A stretch of DNA of 64,000 nucleotides from Imbricaverruca yamaguchii (GCA_034440575.1 JAOTOL010001433.1:816001-880000); one strand, 5' to 3'. Counted from the stretch's first letter, positions 25,073 through 37,088 are shown. A program made the numbers and translations. The notes: generated from the sequence alone by a model not told the origin.

Positions 25073-25574
25073 CCCTGCTGAACGCCGTCGCCTCTGCTTC
25101 TCTGTGCGCCGCTCTGTCTCCTGCCGTGGCCGTGGACTCGTTAGGGGTCTGCTCCGTTCGAGCGGGCTTTGTGCCACCCAGCGGGCTGCATCCCGGACCG
25201 GCGTCGGCATCTGAGGAGTCCATTAGGGTTGTCGACCGAGTTGCGTAAGACGGCCTTTGCCTGCGCCGCGAGTAGTTGCACTGATTTCGGCCGGCGCCAG
25301 GTGGCCATTGGCCGCCACGCTCGATCCCTCGTGTCGATGCACTGCCAGCCGCAAGCAGGTGGTGTTCGCCACCGACCCTGGGTGGGCCGGGGGAGGGGCC
25401 CCCTGGTTTGGTACCCTGCGGATGACAGTCTGCGATTTTCCTTATTCAATACGAAAATATGTCCTCAAAATAAGGACTTGGACTCCACCAGGTTCCTTAA
25501 GAGATCTCCAGCCCTGGTGTTCGCTCTCCGTTGGACCTTTTCCAGCCCGCCTTCTGAATCCTACCACAGCTCGT
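25073..25574. other. Unique spacer
   Basis: Balanced to GC-rich sequence between two arrays. Nothing recognised. Confidence 0.5.
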
Positions 25575-27168
25575 CACGGTCCGGTGCGGTGTGCCGCGGT
25601 CTGTTGTGGTCCGGTGCGGTGTGCCGCGGTCTGTTGTGGTCCGGTGCGGTGTGCCACGGTCTGTTGTGGTCCGGTGCGGTGTGCCGCGGTCTGTTGTGGT
25701 CCGGTGCGGTGTGCCGCGGTCTGTTGTGGTCCGGTGCGGTGTGCCGCGGTCTGTTGTGGTCCGGTGCGGTGTGCCGCGGTCTGTTGTGGTCCGGTGTGAT
25801 GTGCCGCGGTCTGTTGTGGTCCGGTGCGGTGTGCCGCGGTCTGTTGTGGTCCGGTGCGGTGTGCCGCGGTCTGTTGTGGTCCGGTGCGGTGTGCCACGGT
25901 CTGTTGTGGTCCGGTGCGGTGTGCCGCGGTCTGTTGTGGTCCGGTGCGGTGTGCCGCGGTCTGTTGTGGTCCGGTGCGGTGTGCCGCGGTCTGTTGTGGT
26001 CCGGCGCGGTGTGCCGCGGTCTGTTGTGGTCCGGTGCGATGTGCCGCGGTCTGTTGTGGTCCGGTGCGGTGTGCCGCGGTCTGTTGTGGTCCGGTGTGAT
26101 GTGCCACGGTCTGTTGTGGTCCGGTGCGGTGTGCCGCGGTCTGTTGTGGTCCGGTGCGGTGTGCCGCGGTCTGTTGTGGTCCGGTGCGGTGTGCCGCGGT
26201 CTGTTGTGGTCCGGTGCGGTGTGCCGCGGTCTGTTGTGGTCCGGTGCGGTGTGCCGCGGTCTGTTGTGGTCCGGTGCGGTGTGCCGCGGTCTGTTGTGGT
26301 CCGGTGCGGTGTGCCGCGGTCTGTTGTGGTCCGGTGCGGTGTGCCGCGGTCTGTTGTGGTCCGGTGCGGTGTGCCGCGGTCTGTTGTGGTCCGGTGTGAT
26401 GTGCCGCGGTCTGTTGTGGTCCGGTGCGGTGTGCCGCGGTCTGTTGTGGTCCGGTGCGGTGTGCCGCGGTCTGTTGTGGTCCGGTGCGGTGTGCCGCGGT
26501 CTGTTGTGGTCCGGTGCGGTGTGCCGCGGTCTGTTGTGGTCCGGTGCGGTGTGCCGCGGTCTGTTGTGGTCCGGTGCGGTGTGCCGCGGTCTGTTGTGGT
26601 CCGGTGCGGTGTGCCGCGGTCTGTTGTGGTCCGGTGCGGTGTGCCGCGGTCTGTTGTGGTCGTGCGGGTGGGTTGTGTGCCGCGGTCTGTTGTGGTCCGG
26701 TGCGGTGTGCCGCGGTCTGTTGTGGTCCGGTGCGGTGTGCCGCGGTCTGTTGTGGTCCGGTGCGGTGTGCCGCGGTCTGTTGTGGTCCGGTGCGGTGTGC
26801 CGCGGTCTGTTGTGGTCCGGTGCGGTGTGCCACGGTCTGTTGTGGTCCGGTGCGGTGTGCCGCGGTCTGTTGTGGTCCGGTGTGATGTGCCGCGGTCTGT
26901 TGTGGTCCGGTGCGGTGTGCCGCGGTCTGTTGTGGTCCGGTGCGGTGTGCCGCGGTCTGTTGTGGTCCGGTGCGGTGTGCCGCGGTCTGTTGTGGTCCGG
27001 TGTGATGTGCCGCGGTCTGTTGTGGTCCGGTGCGGTGTGCCGCGGTCTGTTGTGGTCCGGTGCGGTGTGCCGCGGTCTGTTGTGGTCCGGTGCGGTGTGC
27101 CGCGGTCTGTTGTGGTCCGGTGCGGTGTGCCGCGGTCTGTTGTGGTCCGGTGTGGTGTGCCGCGGTCC
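25575..27168. repeat. Large minisatellite, 30-bp unit
   Basis: About 53 copies of GGTCCGGTGCGGTGTGCCGC followed by GGTCTGTTGT. A GTGTGAT variant recurs exactly every 300 bp at 25791-25800, 26091-26100 and 26391-26400, and a GCCACGG variant also recurs. One irregular unit lies at about 26661-26680. All six frames remain open for long distances only because 30 is a multiple of three. Confidence 0.97.
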
Positions 27169-27350
27169 GGTGCGTAGTCCGCTGTGTTCCGGCGTGGTCC
27201 GCTGTTTTTCCGCGTGGTCTGCTGCTTTGCGGCGTGGTCCGCTGTGTTCCGGCGTGGTCTGCTGTGTTGCGGCGTGGTCCGCTGTGTTGCGGCGTGGTCC
27301 GCTGTTTTTCCGCGTGGTCTGCTGTGTTGCGGCGTGGTCCGTTGCTGTCG
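27169..27350. repeat. 20-bp repeat following the 30-bp array
   Basis: About nine copies of GCTGTGTTGCGGCGTGGTCC with TTTTTCCGC variants. It abuts the larger array and shares the GGTCCG word, so it may derive from it. Confidence 0.9.
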
Positions 27351-27651
27351 GTCCGGCGTGGTCTGTGTTCCCGCGTGGCCCGCTGTTGTCGGTCCGACGC
27401 TGTCCGCTGTGACCAGACGGGCACTGTCTCCACGCCATTGTGCGTGACCCAGGTGGTGCCAATTTCCCACTCATTGAATGAGCGCCCCAGTTTTGCAATA
27501 GGCCTCTCCGGTGCTTTAATCGCCCGCCCTCCTCCATGGAGGCCGTATCAATTGTGGCCAATTACGGACGGAAGGTCGCATTTACCCGTTCGAAGACTCC
27601 ACTCGAGGGCACGCTGCGCCCGCAGCTGTGATCTTTGTCCTCGGGCGGCGC
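27351..27651. other. Unique spacer
   Basis: No gene or repeat recognised. Confidence 0.45.
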
Positions 27652-27893
27652 CGGCTCTTGCCGGCTCTCACCAGCTCTCACCGGCTCTCACCGGCTCTCA
27701 CCGACACTCACCGGCTCTCACCGGCTCTCACCGGCTCTCACCGGCTCCCACCGTCTCCCACCGTCTCCCACCGTCTCCCACCGTCTCCCACCGGCGCTCA
27801 CCGGCGCTCACCGTCTCCCACCGGCGCTCACCGGCGCTCACCGGCGCTCACCGGCGCTCACCGGCGCTCACCGGCGCTCACCGTCTCTCACCG
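27652..27893. repeat. Minisatellite, 10-bp unit
   Basis: About 24 copies of GGCTCTCACC, changing in blocks to GTCTCCCACC and GGCGCTCACC. Confidence 0.95.
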
Positions 27894-28256
27894 GCCGGTG
27901 GCGCCATAGGCGGCCGGCCCGCCCGCGGCGGGTGGTGTGACGTCGGATGTGTGACGTCATCGGTGAGAACTGGCCACGCGTCGGCTCGTAAGCAACGGGG
28001 CGCGACAGCGAGGGCCAGGTGTTGTCGGCACGTGCTTCGGCGTCGACGTCGACACGCGAGGACGGGGCGGGGGAGGGAGGCGCCGCCGATACGTGACACA
28101 GGGAGGAGACGCCGGGGAAGTGGAACGGGTGGGTACGCCGGGAACGGACAACTGTCAGGGTTTGGAATAAGGTGTCGGTGATTAGGTGAGATGATGTGGC
28201 CGGGCAGTGTGGCCTCCGGAGCGCAGGCGAACAATCCGCGGCCACGAGAGCCGAAC
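27894..28256. other. GC-rich unique sequence
   Basis: CpG-rich to about 28100. Nothing recognised. Confidence 0.4.
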
Positions 28257-28494
28257 CGCCGCCGGATCCAGGGGCGGGAACAAGAGGTGCACATTTTAAT
28301 TACAATTGTATCAGGTTCCGTGGATCATAGAATGACAGTATACGTTGGGAAACTCATCTTGCCTGATTGCATGCAAAATTCAGCGGTCTTGAATAAATTA
28401 ATTGGTGTCTTGGTTATCCAGAAATATTGGACTTCAATCTTTTCCCTTCACAAACAATGTTCTCTTCTTCTGGATTCGCCACTGAGCTGGATTG
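28257..28494. mobile_element. Possible hAT-like MITE
   Basis: Right end CTGGATTCGCCACTG is a good hAT terminus; left end CGCCGCCGGATCCAG could be its inverted partner. The 8-bp flanks (AGCCGAAC-like and AGCTGGAT) match only weakly, so the left boundary is uncertain. Confidence 0.4.
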
Positions 28495-29645
28495 GTGAAG
28501 CCGTAAGGAATGTTCACGGGTACGGGCATGGCAGTTGAAAATGGGGGCGAGCGGCGGTCAGAAAAGCAGCGAGGCCTTCGAAATATGCGTGAGACAAGGA
28601 CAGGATCAAGCTGAAATTCCTGCGTCATGGGAATGACCCAGCGTGCAGCAAGGTCACGAAGTGCCCTGCAGCTGGCTTGTGCAACCACAGTGGCTGGCCT
28701 GTTGTCGGGTCAAGGTCATGTGCGGCAGTCTGGCCGGCGCAGAAGTGAGGAGAATCGCTGGGGTAGTGGGGGGGGGGGGGGACGTATATCTTCAGCCTCG
28801 TGAGGGAAACTAAATGGACTACACCATGGGGCATGACTACATTGGGGCCCGTTGCAAGAGCTCGTTCAGCGTTAGTTAATCGTTGCTCTCAAATTGGTGG
28901 TAATTGAGTGAATTGCATGTGGTTTATGTTCGCAAACAGTCGCGAGGGACAGTCGCCTGTTGATTTGAACGTTGATCGTTCATCGGTGGCACCGAAAACA
29001 AGTCTGGTGCAAACCTAGTACCCGCAAATTATTCTTTGTTTTCGGTGAAGTTGCCACTACTGCACACATGCACACAAAATAAACACTACGTCTTTGTTAG
29101 TACAAGGTTATTGTGTAGTGTAGTATAGTGTTCGCGTACCGAGTAAACACTTTAACTATGCTAACCTTTAATGTACATGGTTTGACGTCATTTTCTATGG
29201 AGTGAACTTCCTTATCGTCGTGCTAAGGCTGCATAAGCCTCGATGTTTTGTTCGTTGTTGAGTGAACTGCCCGAACGACGGATGTGTTGAACTGCACCAG
29301 CGAACAGTAAAAGATATTGAACTTCTCAATGCTTTCTACTTGCAGGTACATGCTATGCACAAGGCTGACAGCATGCGGTGTGGCCATGGGAGGCGACAAA
29401 TATTCATTTTGGACTCATTATTTATCATGGAATGCGACAGGGTTCATGCAAAGATCCAATCGCGGCAGAGGGGCGCCTCTCCCTCCCTCTACCTCCGTCC
29501 TCCCAAGGGCCCAAATAACCCACCTCCCAAAACCATAAAAAAAAAAAAACCCTGTCCACTGCCCCGGCTATGACACGACTGATAGGCCACGCCTGCCAAG
29601 TCCGGGGCGAGCCGGGACCACATCGCAGACGAGGCCTCACCCGCC
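28495..29645. other. Unique sequence
   Basis: Contains a G run near 28770 and an A run near 29536. No gene recognised. Confidence 0.5.
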
Positions 29646-30140
29646 GGGGGTCAACCGTTGTGGTTCCATTGCGCCTAGACCTAGGCGGCCGGTCTATGCG
29701 TTGGAGCCCAGAGGAATTCTACTCACTCGCTGTGGACTAGCTGTTTTGTTGGTTGCAGTGCTCGCACGCCTAGACTTGAGCAGTTGCTGTATCAGCTGCC
29801 TCCTCACTCACCAGAGACTCGGGACCAGTAGTCTAGGGATAAGTTGCCCCTCTCGCAGTCTAAAGATTGTGGGTTCGAGTCTCACCTGTCGCTACTCTTC
29901 GCTCGTGACCAATCTGCGGGAGAGATTGGCGACGCTGCATGACTCAAGGGTCGACGTCGTAAAAAAAACAATAACCAATCGCCAGCGACTAGCCGTTGTA
30001 TTGGCTGCGGTTCTCCTGCGCCTAGATCTAGGCGATTGCTATATGAGCTGCCCCTCACTCGCCAGAGACTAGCCGTTGCGTTGGTTGTGGTTCTCGTGCG
30101 CCTAGATCTAGGCGGCTGCTATATGCGCTAGGACTTGGTG
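29646..30140. repeat. About 85-bp tandem repeat with a 16-bp palindrome
   Basis: Three to four diverged copies each carry CTAGCCGTTGCGTTGG, a form of CGCCTAGATCTAGGCG (perfect palindrome in the last two copies), and CTATATGAGCTGCC. A Val-like SINE lies between two copies. Confidence 0.85.
29820..29979 (+). mobile_element. Val-like SINE within the 85-bp repeat
   Basis: Diverged full-length copy (GGGACCAGTAGTCTAGGGAT, box B GGGTTCGAGTCTCACC, A-rich 3' segment). Flanks CACCAGAGACT and CGCCAGCGACT match at 9 of 11, although this may only reflect the host tandem repeat. Confidence 0.85.
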
Positions 30141-31090
30141 TGCACCTGGGGTATGTCAGCGGGTGGCTATCCGACAACATGACGTCCGCTCGTGCCCATA
30201 TTTCGAGTTTCATGCTATGACTCCCTTAAGTTGCGTTTCTTCCCGAGAGGCGAAAGCTGGAACTGGAGCTGCTGCCTTCGCAACACTTGAAGTCTGTACT
30301 CGTGTCTTTTCTCTCTTGGCTATCTTGAAGCCTAAAAGCTGCAGTATAACCTTCCCGGGTCCTATCTTTTCCTATGTGGCCCGGAAGTCTCGCGGGCGGT
30401 GGTCCTCCCTTAGAAGAGACCATCCGGCATGGCAGCCATGCCTTAAACGGTATTGCACACACATTGGACGATGCAAAAGCATTATCCAGTCCTGTGTCTG
30501 GAATTGGACAACAAAATGTCACACATGGAAATGACTGCAGTGAACGCGATGTGCCGACGGATTGAGAATGCAAAGTTTTCCGGATGGCACCGAAGTGCAC
30601 GAAGCGAAACAGATTCCAAGCCACACGAGCATTGCGCCACAGCTGCAGGTCATCACCAGCACCACGATCACCAGACACCGAAACACGTGTTGTGTTGTGT
30701 TGTGTTGCACCCGTGTGGCGTACAGTGTCGCTGTGGTGTTTACGGCAGACACTCGTGAAAACACCACGTCGCCGCGACTGCGGAAGCCTTTGTCGGCAGC
30801 TAATATGCCGGCCGAGTATCCACATAGACGTAAGCCGGGCGCAATGCACAGCGATAATTAGGCATCGGCATACCAAAACAAGCATGCACCACCACCGTAA
30901 GCAGATAATGATTCACGCACGTGCCTGTTAAATGTAATGCTATTCAGCGCCGGAGTGCTGAAGTTTCTGACCGGAAATCCACGGCTTCTGTCAGCTATGC
31001 GTACCTACACATGTGCTTCGCCGTCGCCGCATGCTAATACAATGTAACCAATTGTCTTGCAATGGTTTCTTTTCCCGTGGCAAATGGACG
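30141..31090. other. Unique sequence
   Basis: A minus-strand open frame at 30226-30885 (219 codons) has no recognisable domain, and I see no splice or coding evidence to support it. Confidence 0.45.
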
Positions 31091-31172
31091 TCAGTAAACA
31101 TATGCAAATCGTCAGTAGACATGCGTAAATCATCAGCAAACATGCGTAAATCGTCCGCAAATATGCATAGAA
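31091..31172. repeat. Four-copy 21-bp repeat
   Basis: Units such as TCAGTAAACATATGCAAATC and TCAGTAGACATGCGTAAATC; the first contains ATGCAAAT, the POU octamer. Confidence 0.88.
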
Positions 31173-31744
31173 CAGGCGACCACTATTCTCGACCACCACT
31201 ATTTGCGATCTTGAGTAGCGACTCCGTCACTCCACCATGTGCGACCTTGACCGGCGACTGCGGGGAGACCGCTGCTGCGCGCTCTTCCCTTCCAGCCGTC
31301 CCTCGCCACACGCACACGCGCACACAATGTCCGACGTTTGTGCGCACACGTGCCGGCACCGCACCGTTCATTTCCCGCCGTGCCGAACGGCCGAGGTCAC
31401 TGCTGCCGCCCCGCAAACATCACCCGAGGTGTCTCAGGGTCACGTGGAAGCGGACGTGCCGGGCGATGGGCGAGGTCGTCGGGCCATAGTCGCATGACCC
31501 GACACGCGCGAGGATTTTCCCGACGGCGGCCTCCAGTGTCGAATGGCACGCATGGCGCCCACACGCGGCTGTGGGTGCGAGAGGGGTAGGAGGGGGGGAG
31601 GGGGAGGGAGGGGAGAGAGAAGGGGAGAGAGAATATCTGACGGATGAGCTGTACAGTGGCGGGTTCGACACTTGGGTGACGCAGAAAACAGAGTGGCGTT
31701 GGTGAGCCTGAGCTGTAGCGCACCGTGGGACTGACTACAGCAGC
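31173..31744. other. Unique sequence
   Basis: Includes a GGGA-rich purine tract at about 31585-31630. No gene recognised. Confidence 0.4.
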
Positions 31745-32006
31745 GGCACTGTGGAACTGACTGTGGAACTGACTGTGGAACCGACTGTGTCGAACCGACT
31801 GTGTCGAACCGACTGTGTCGAACCGACTGTGTCGAACCGACTGTGTCGAACCGACTGTGTCGAACCGACTGTGTCGAACCGACTGTGTCGAACCGACTGT
31901 GTCGAACCGACTGTGTCGAACCGACTGTGTCGAACCGACTGTGTCGAACCGACTGTGTCGAACCGACTGTGTCGAACCGACTGTGTCGAACCGACTGTGT
32001 CGAACT
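31745..32006. repeat. Minisatellite, 14-bp unit
   Basis: About sixteen near-identical copies of GAACCGACTGTGTC after an introductory GGAACTGACTGT segment. Low divergence suggests recent expansion. Confidence 0.96.
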
Positions 32007-32107
32007 GCTACTGCATCGGCCGACCGTGGGCGGCCAGGACTAGGAGAGATGAAGTCCCCCGCGGGGGCGGCGGGGGCAGATCGGTGCGGCGCCGGCCACG
32101 TCAATCT

Positions 32108-32445
32108 GGAGGGGTCCGGTCCGATCCGGTCCGGCCCGATCCGGTCCAGTTTGGTCTGGTTTGGTCCGGTTTGGTCCGGTCCGGAGCGGTGGCTTGTTCT
32201 GGTCCGATCCGGAGCGGTAGCTATGTCCGATAGAACCAGCCGTCCGGTTTGGTCCGGTCCGGAGCGATGGCCTGTTCTGGTCCGGAGGAATGGTCTGGTC
32301 CGGAGCGGTAGCCATGTCTGGTCGGAACCAGCGGCCCGGTCCGGTCCGGTCCCATCCAGCTCGGGGCAGCAACGCGATCTGGTACGGGTGCGAGATCACG
32401 AGGAAGTCCGGGCCGGTCTGGTCTGGTCCGGTCCAGTTCGGACGG
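32108..32445. repeat. Degenerate GGTCCGGTCC repeat
   Basis: Short 5- and 10-bp words (GGTCC, GGTCCGGTTT, GGTCCGGAGC) over about 340 bp with unique bases between. Much less regular than neighbouring arrays. Confidence 0.8.
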
Positions 32446-32603
32446 GCAGCTTGGTACCAAAGGTCCCGGGTTCGACACTAGCGCCGCTCAGGACATTTCC
32501 CAATCACGCGGCCCACCGGCGAAACAGTGTGGGAGGCGCCATTAGCCGTGAATGTGCAGAAAGTGCGTCGTGAACCACCCAACAAACAAACAAACAAACA
32601 AAC
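32446..32603 (+). mobile_element. Ser/Leu-type SINE, 5'-truncated
   Basis: Starts at GGTACCAAAGGTCCCGGGTT, carries ATTTCCCAATCACGCGGCCC and GCCATTAGCCGTGAATGTGC, and ends CGTCGTGAACCACCCAACAA with a (CAAA)n tail. The head before the variable loop is missing. Confidence 0.87.
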
Positions 32604-33113
32604 GGACCGGCGGCTTGGTCCTGTCCGGAGTGCCGGTGTCCGCCCGAGTCATCGCACCATTCGTCACGCCCATCCATCACGCCCCACTGCAGGCTCCACG
32701 TGTCCCGACTCGCCGACAGCTTCGCAGACGAGCGTTGCTCCACGCCAGCGGGGCGGCACCTGGCGGCGTGCGAGGCCACAACGGGGGCCGGGCCGCACCG
32801 CTGGCAGAGGGCGGCCGACAGCCTCGGCGGGGGCCCCGGTGGCCGGCGGCCGGCCCGGCGGCGGCGCGATTTTGGCAGACTTCTTCGCGGCCGCCCAACG
32901 GCGACGATGCACTTTCACCGCGACCGGTCCGGCGCCGGCGGTAATGAGCCGTCTTTACGTTCTGCCGAGCGGGCCGTTACGAGCGCCGGCGAGACACCCG
33001 CGGCGGTCGAGACAGGTCGGCGGCGGGCTCTGCGCACCCGTCCGGCAGTCGCGCCCGCTCGGCGGAGGCGCGCCGTCCGTGCGGGGCGTGACGTGGCTCG
33101 TGAGTCTTGACCG
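32604..33113. other. CpG-rich unique block
   Basis: High CpG density at about 32740-33100. No exon assignable. Confidence 0.4.
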
Positions 33114-33271
33114 AGGAGCCGCGGCAGCTCGGTTGGTAGAGCGTCGGACTCGTGATCGCAGAATTGTGGGTTCAAATCTCACGACCGGCAGCATTGCCAA
33201 GTCCATCCGCGACCGATCGGCGTGAGAGGCTGGCGATGCTGTATGACTTAGCGGTTGAATGCGTCGTAAAA
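33114..33271 (+). mobile_element. Lys-like SINE, complete copy
   Basis: Head GGAGCCGCGGCAGCTCGGTT, box B GGGTTCAAATCTCACGACC, body CGCGACCGATCGGCGTGAGA, end GAATGCGTCGTAAAATA. The loop CTCGTGA differs from the CTCTTGA of the other copies. Confidence 0.87.
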
Positions 33272-33299
33272 TATCCCGCGGTTCTTTGAGTCCGACTGA

Positions 33300-33797
33300 C
33301 AGCTGACCCGATATCGACCCTGACCCGACACCTGCCTGACCCGACACCGGCCTGACCCGACACCTGCCTGACCCGACACCTGCCTGACCCGACACCTGCC
33401 TGACCCGACACCGGCCTGACCCGACACCGGCCTGACCCGACACCTGCCTGACCCGACACCCTGACCCGACACCTGCCTGACCCGACACCTGCCTGACCCG
33501 ACACCTGCCTGACCCGACACCTGCCGCCCGACACCGCCTGACCCGACACCCCTGCCTGACCCGACACCTGCCTGACCCGACACCTGCCTGACCCGACACC
33601 TGCCTGACCCGACACCTGCCTGACCCGACACCGGCCTGACCCGACACCTGCCTGACCCGACACCTGCCTGACCCGACACCTGCCTGACCCGACACCTGCC
33701 TGACCCGACACCTGCCTGACCCGACACCTGCCTGACCCGACACCTGCCTGACCCGACACCGGCCTGACCCGACACCGGCCTGACCCGACACCTGCCA
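33300..33797. repeat. Minisatellite, 16-bp unit
   Basis: About thirty copies of GACCCGACACCTGCCT, with CCGGCCT variants and three shortened units. Confidence 0.96.
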
Positions 33798-35800
33798 CCG
33801 GGCGCAGGTAGCCGCCGGAGGATGGCCGGGCAGAGGACAGGAGCGGGAGAGCCGGGGCAGACGCGTGTCTCCCGGCAGTGGCGTAACTGGCGGCGACCTT
33901 CCGTTTGTTTTCGTGTCTGGAGGCGGCCGGCGGGCACGTCGTGGCACGTGACCTGACCGGCGGTCGGTCAAGAGAGTAGCCCTCCCCCCCCCCCCAGCGG
34001 CGTCCGGTGGGCCCCGCGCCGGCGACTGTGTGCCGTCCCACCGAGAGCCGGGTCAGATGGCTCATCCTCGGCACCACACAGAAGCCACGGAGCAGCCCTT
34101 TACTGACTTGTGTCGCGTCCATTCGAAGGGTTTGTAGCCTAATTGCCACCATCTAAAGCTATAAAAGGGTAACAAAGCGAGCCTGCTTCCGGTGAAGATG
34201 CGCAATTAAAACGTGCGGTCGGGTTACTGTGAACTTGTCTGGCCAAACCAGGCGAGTTCAAGAACAGAGAGGCGGCGAATGTTGTGTAAGTATCTCGGCA
34301 CGACCGGAAGCTTTGTTTATAACTTAAATCCGCGGCCTTTGACCTTGTGCGGATCATTCTCCCCTTGACTCGTCGCACACATCACGTTCACCCCACCCAC
34401 ACACACACAGTTCGTGACATAAGCTTGTAGTAACGCCATCTATTTTTGCACTTTTAACCCGCATGGCCGCTGGAGTGATTTTCTTCTGAGCACCTCCGGC
34501 GCCGTCTGCCCGCGGCGGCGGCGGCGGCGGCGCCACGCAGGCTGACCTCGCCGCGTGAGACCGGCCTGATTGTGCCGGCTGCGGCGGCGGCCACGTCACC
34601 GGCCGTGTGACGACGACGGCTCCGGGAGGCCAGCGCCCGCGGCCGCTCCCGTGGCGCGGCCGAGACCCGGCGGGAGGTCGTCACGAGTCGCGAGTCGCTG
34701 CAGCTGCGGCCCGCCGCCGGTGGTGCACCTCTCCGGCAGCTCCCCCCTCCCGACTCTCGGCAGTGCCAGTTCCCAGCCGTTTCCGGCCGACGTTGAGCAA
34801 GATGTGAAATAATTGAAGCATGAAGGTTGCATCTGCACTTCGTGGTTGCCTGTCGTCTTATTTAGGGATGTATGACCATCCGTTCTATGCAGCATGCACA
34901 AGGACCGAGAAGTGTCCATTTAATGCGTTTCAGTGTTTTATTCAAGTGTATAGGTTTGTAAACCACTTGGTGGTTTGTGTTTGTCAAGTGGTTTGCAGTT
35001 AAGCCAGGATGGCCGTTTCGTGAGCAAAAATAAAAGATCATGCAATGCATTTCATGATAAATAACACAACTCCCGACACAGATAAACCTCTTGGCGAGCA
35101 TGAAAAACATAACTTTTACAATGAGAACATGTCTGCAAAGTATGCAGACATGGCTGTGATTTTGGTGCGGTAGTGGGTGACCACACGTTATATTTCGGCA
35201 GCTTCACATTAGCTCGATGACTTGGAATCCTTGATTGGGTTGCATTCGAAATGTCACGACAAATACTTCATGAGCCAGTTAATGGTTTCCACACGACCAA
35301 TTGCGGTACCGGGAGCGGCTCAGCCGAGCGCCGCCCCTAGGACTGGGGCCACCGTCTAGGACTGGGGCCACCGTCACCCGAAGTCCGCCGAAATCGGCAC
35401 GGAGCAGCTGGCCGGGATACGCCGCAGCCGCGCAACAAACGCAACACATTCCACCGCCAAACGATAGCCGGCCCGCCGCCGGCGTCCGCCCAGCGCCTGG
35501 GATCCGCCCACCGCCACCCCACACCCCGACACACTTCCGTTCACGTGACCTGTGCATTTTGCTGTTTGTGGTTTACGACGCACTGAGCAGCAGAGACCGC
35601 ATGGCGGCGTCTGCATCTCACCCTGGCAGGAAGGGCGGGCACCGCGGTGAATCGGACCCCGTACCTCTGGCTTGCCAGCCGCCAGCGTAGCTACTTTTCT
35701 ACCGGCGCTCCATGTGACTTGTGCGTAACAGTTCGTTTGACGCATACACATGTTTTTATGCAAGACACCCTTAATGTGCTTTGCTCAAGCGCGAGAGTTT
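33798..35800. other. Unique sequence with CpG-rich stretches
   Basis: A CpG-rich block with CGGCGG runs at 34490-34790. It lies upstream of the first recognised aquaporin exon, but I found no N-terminal aquaporin coding sequence in it. Confidence 0.45.
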
Positions 35801-35810
35801 CCACAAACAC

Positions 35811-35976
35811 GGGGACGAGTAGTCCAGGGGTAAGTTGCTCGTCTCACAATCGAAAGGTTGTGGGTTCGAGTCTGACCTGTCTCTACTCTTCGCCCGCGAC
35901 CAATCGGCGTGAGAGATTGGCGACGCTGCACGACCCAACGGTCGATGTGTCGTAAAACCAATAACCAACCAACCAA
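35811..35976 (+). mobile_element. Val-like SINE with perfect TSD
   Basis: Full length, very close to the 4661 copy. The 10-bp duplication CCACAAACAC is at 35801-35810 and 35977-35986. The tail has four CCAA repeats. Confidence 0.94.
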
Positions 35977-35986
35977 CCACAAACAC

Positions 35987-36480
35987 ATTGTCGGAACCAA
36001 GCCTGACTTTTACCCAAGATGACCACCGGGAATAATTGGCTGTGTGATGAGAGTAGCGCTGGCCGACCAGCGCCTGCGGCGTCTGATTCACAGTCACCCT
36101 TAGACATCCCTTTGGTTCAGCGCCTGTCTGAGTTGTCGGAAGGCCTGTCGGTTCGTTCACTCGCCCTCGTGTCGCCTCTCTCTCTCTCTCTCTGTCCACG
36201 TGCGCGATCATCCGTCTGCCTGTTTCTCTCCTTCTCTGTGTGCTCCCTTCTGTGTTCGTCTGTTTCCCTTGCCTGCCTCTTCGTTTGCCTATAGGCCCCT
36301 CCCACCCGTGCGTCTTATATTCTGTCGATGTGTCGGTCCTCGAGATTCCACATGTTCGGAATCCGTTAAGATACGCTAAGTTTTCGATCGTTACCTTTCT
36401 CAAGAGGAAGTTATGGTTTAAAATGTAAATAAGTGCAATTATCACATATGTATTGAATGCTTCAACAGTTGGACGTTTTA
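35987..36480. other. Unique sequence
   Basis: Contains a (TC)n tract at about 36176-36194. Nothing else recognised. Confidence 0.5.
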
Positions 36481-36637
36481 GGGGTGAGTGATCTAGCGGT
36501 AAGTTATCCACCTCACAATCGAGAGATCGTGGGTACGAGTCTCACCTGTCACTACAGTTCGCCTGCGGCCAATCGGCGCGAGAGATTGAAGACACTATGC
36601 GACCCAATGGTCAACGTGTCGCAAAACCAATGATCAT
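36481..36637 (+). mobile_element. Val-like SINE, old copy
   Basis: A diverged copy (GGGGTGAGTGATCTAGCGGT, CCTCACAATCGAGAG, box B GGGTACGAGTCTCACC). Its tail is degraded to CAAAACCAATGATCATCACC. It lies about 300 bp upstream of the aquaporin exon. Confidence 0.85.
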
Positions 36638-36944
36638 CACCGTTGGCCATTTCCCCCCTCCCCCCCAAAAAAATCCCAAAATATTAAGTATATGGCCAAC
36701 CTCGGAAAAATTCCTGGAGCAGGCTCTGCTTTAAAAATGCCTCTTTCCTCCTCTTCGGAGAAAATACGCTAAAAATTTACCTGCGTTTAGAAGACACATT
36801 TCACGTGATTTCAGCAGCCATTCCGACGTGCAACCAGCGTCGATAACCCCAGCGAACGTCACGTGTGCCTGACGCATCGCCGAGCCCTCCGCTTCCGTCA
36901 CGAGTGCCGTACCGCTCTCACGGCCCGCGTCTCTGTCCCCGCAG

Positions 36945-37088
36945 AGCATCGGCCACATCAGCGGCTGCCACATCAACCCGGCCGTCACCGTCGGCATGCT
37001 GATCGCCCGCCAGGTCAGCCTGATGCGCGCCATCTTCTACGTCCTCGTCCAATGCATCGGCGCCATCGTCGGCTCGGCTCTGCTCAAG
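36945..37088 (+). CDS. AQP: Aquaporin, internal exon with the first NPA motif
   Basis: This is a 48-codon exon of a plasma-membrane water channel of the MIP family. The translation runs [20 protein letters not shown] and continues through TM3 to end in GSALLK. Residues 8-14 (CHINPAV) are the loop-B half-helix, and the NPA box lines the pore. The Cys just before HINPAV is usual in arthropod DRIP/PRIP proteins. The exon follows a pyrimidine-rich acceptor ending in CCCCGCAG and is followed by GTGAGC, so both ends are phase 0. Length and boundaries match arthropod aquaporin exons. The preceding exon (N-terminus, TM1-2) was not found. The next coding exon is at 51354. Its last 18 or so bases, together with the donor, have been tandemly copied downstream. 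DRIP and PRIP cannot be separated on this exon alone. Confidence 0.93.

Noticed and set aside
25575..27168. CRISPR-like array
   Set aside because: Units are contiguous with no unique spacers; eukaryotic context.
25169..27561. Open frames of 500-750 codons in nearly all frames
   Set aside because: Consequence of a 30-bp repeat without stops; no independent coding evidence.
30226..30885. 219-codon minus-strand frame
   Set aside because: No domain, low-complexity Ser run, and no splice or promoter context.
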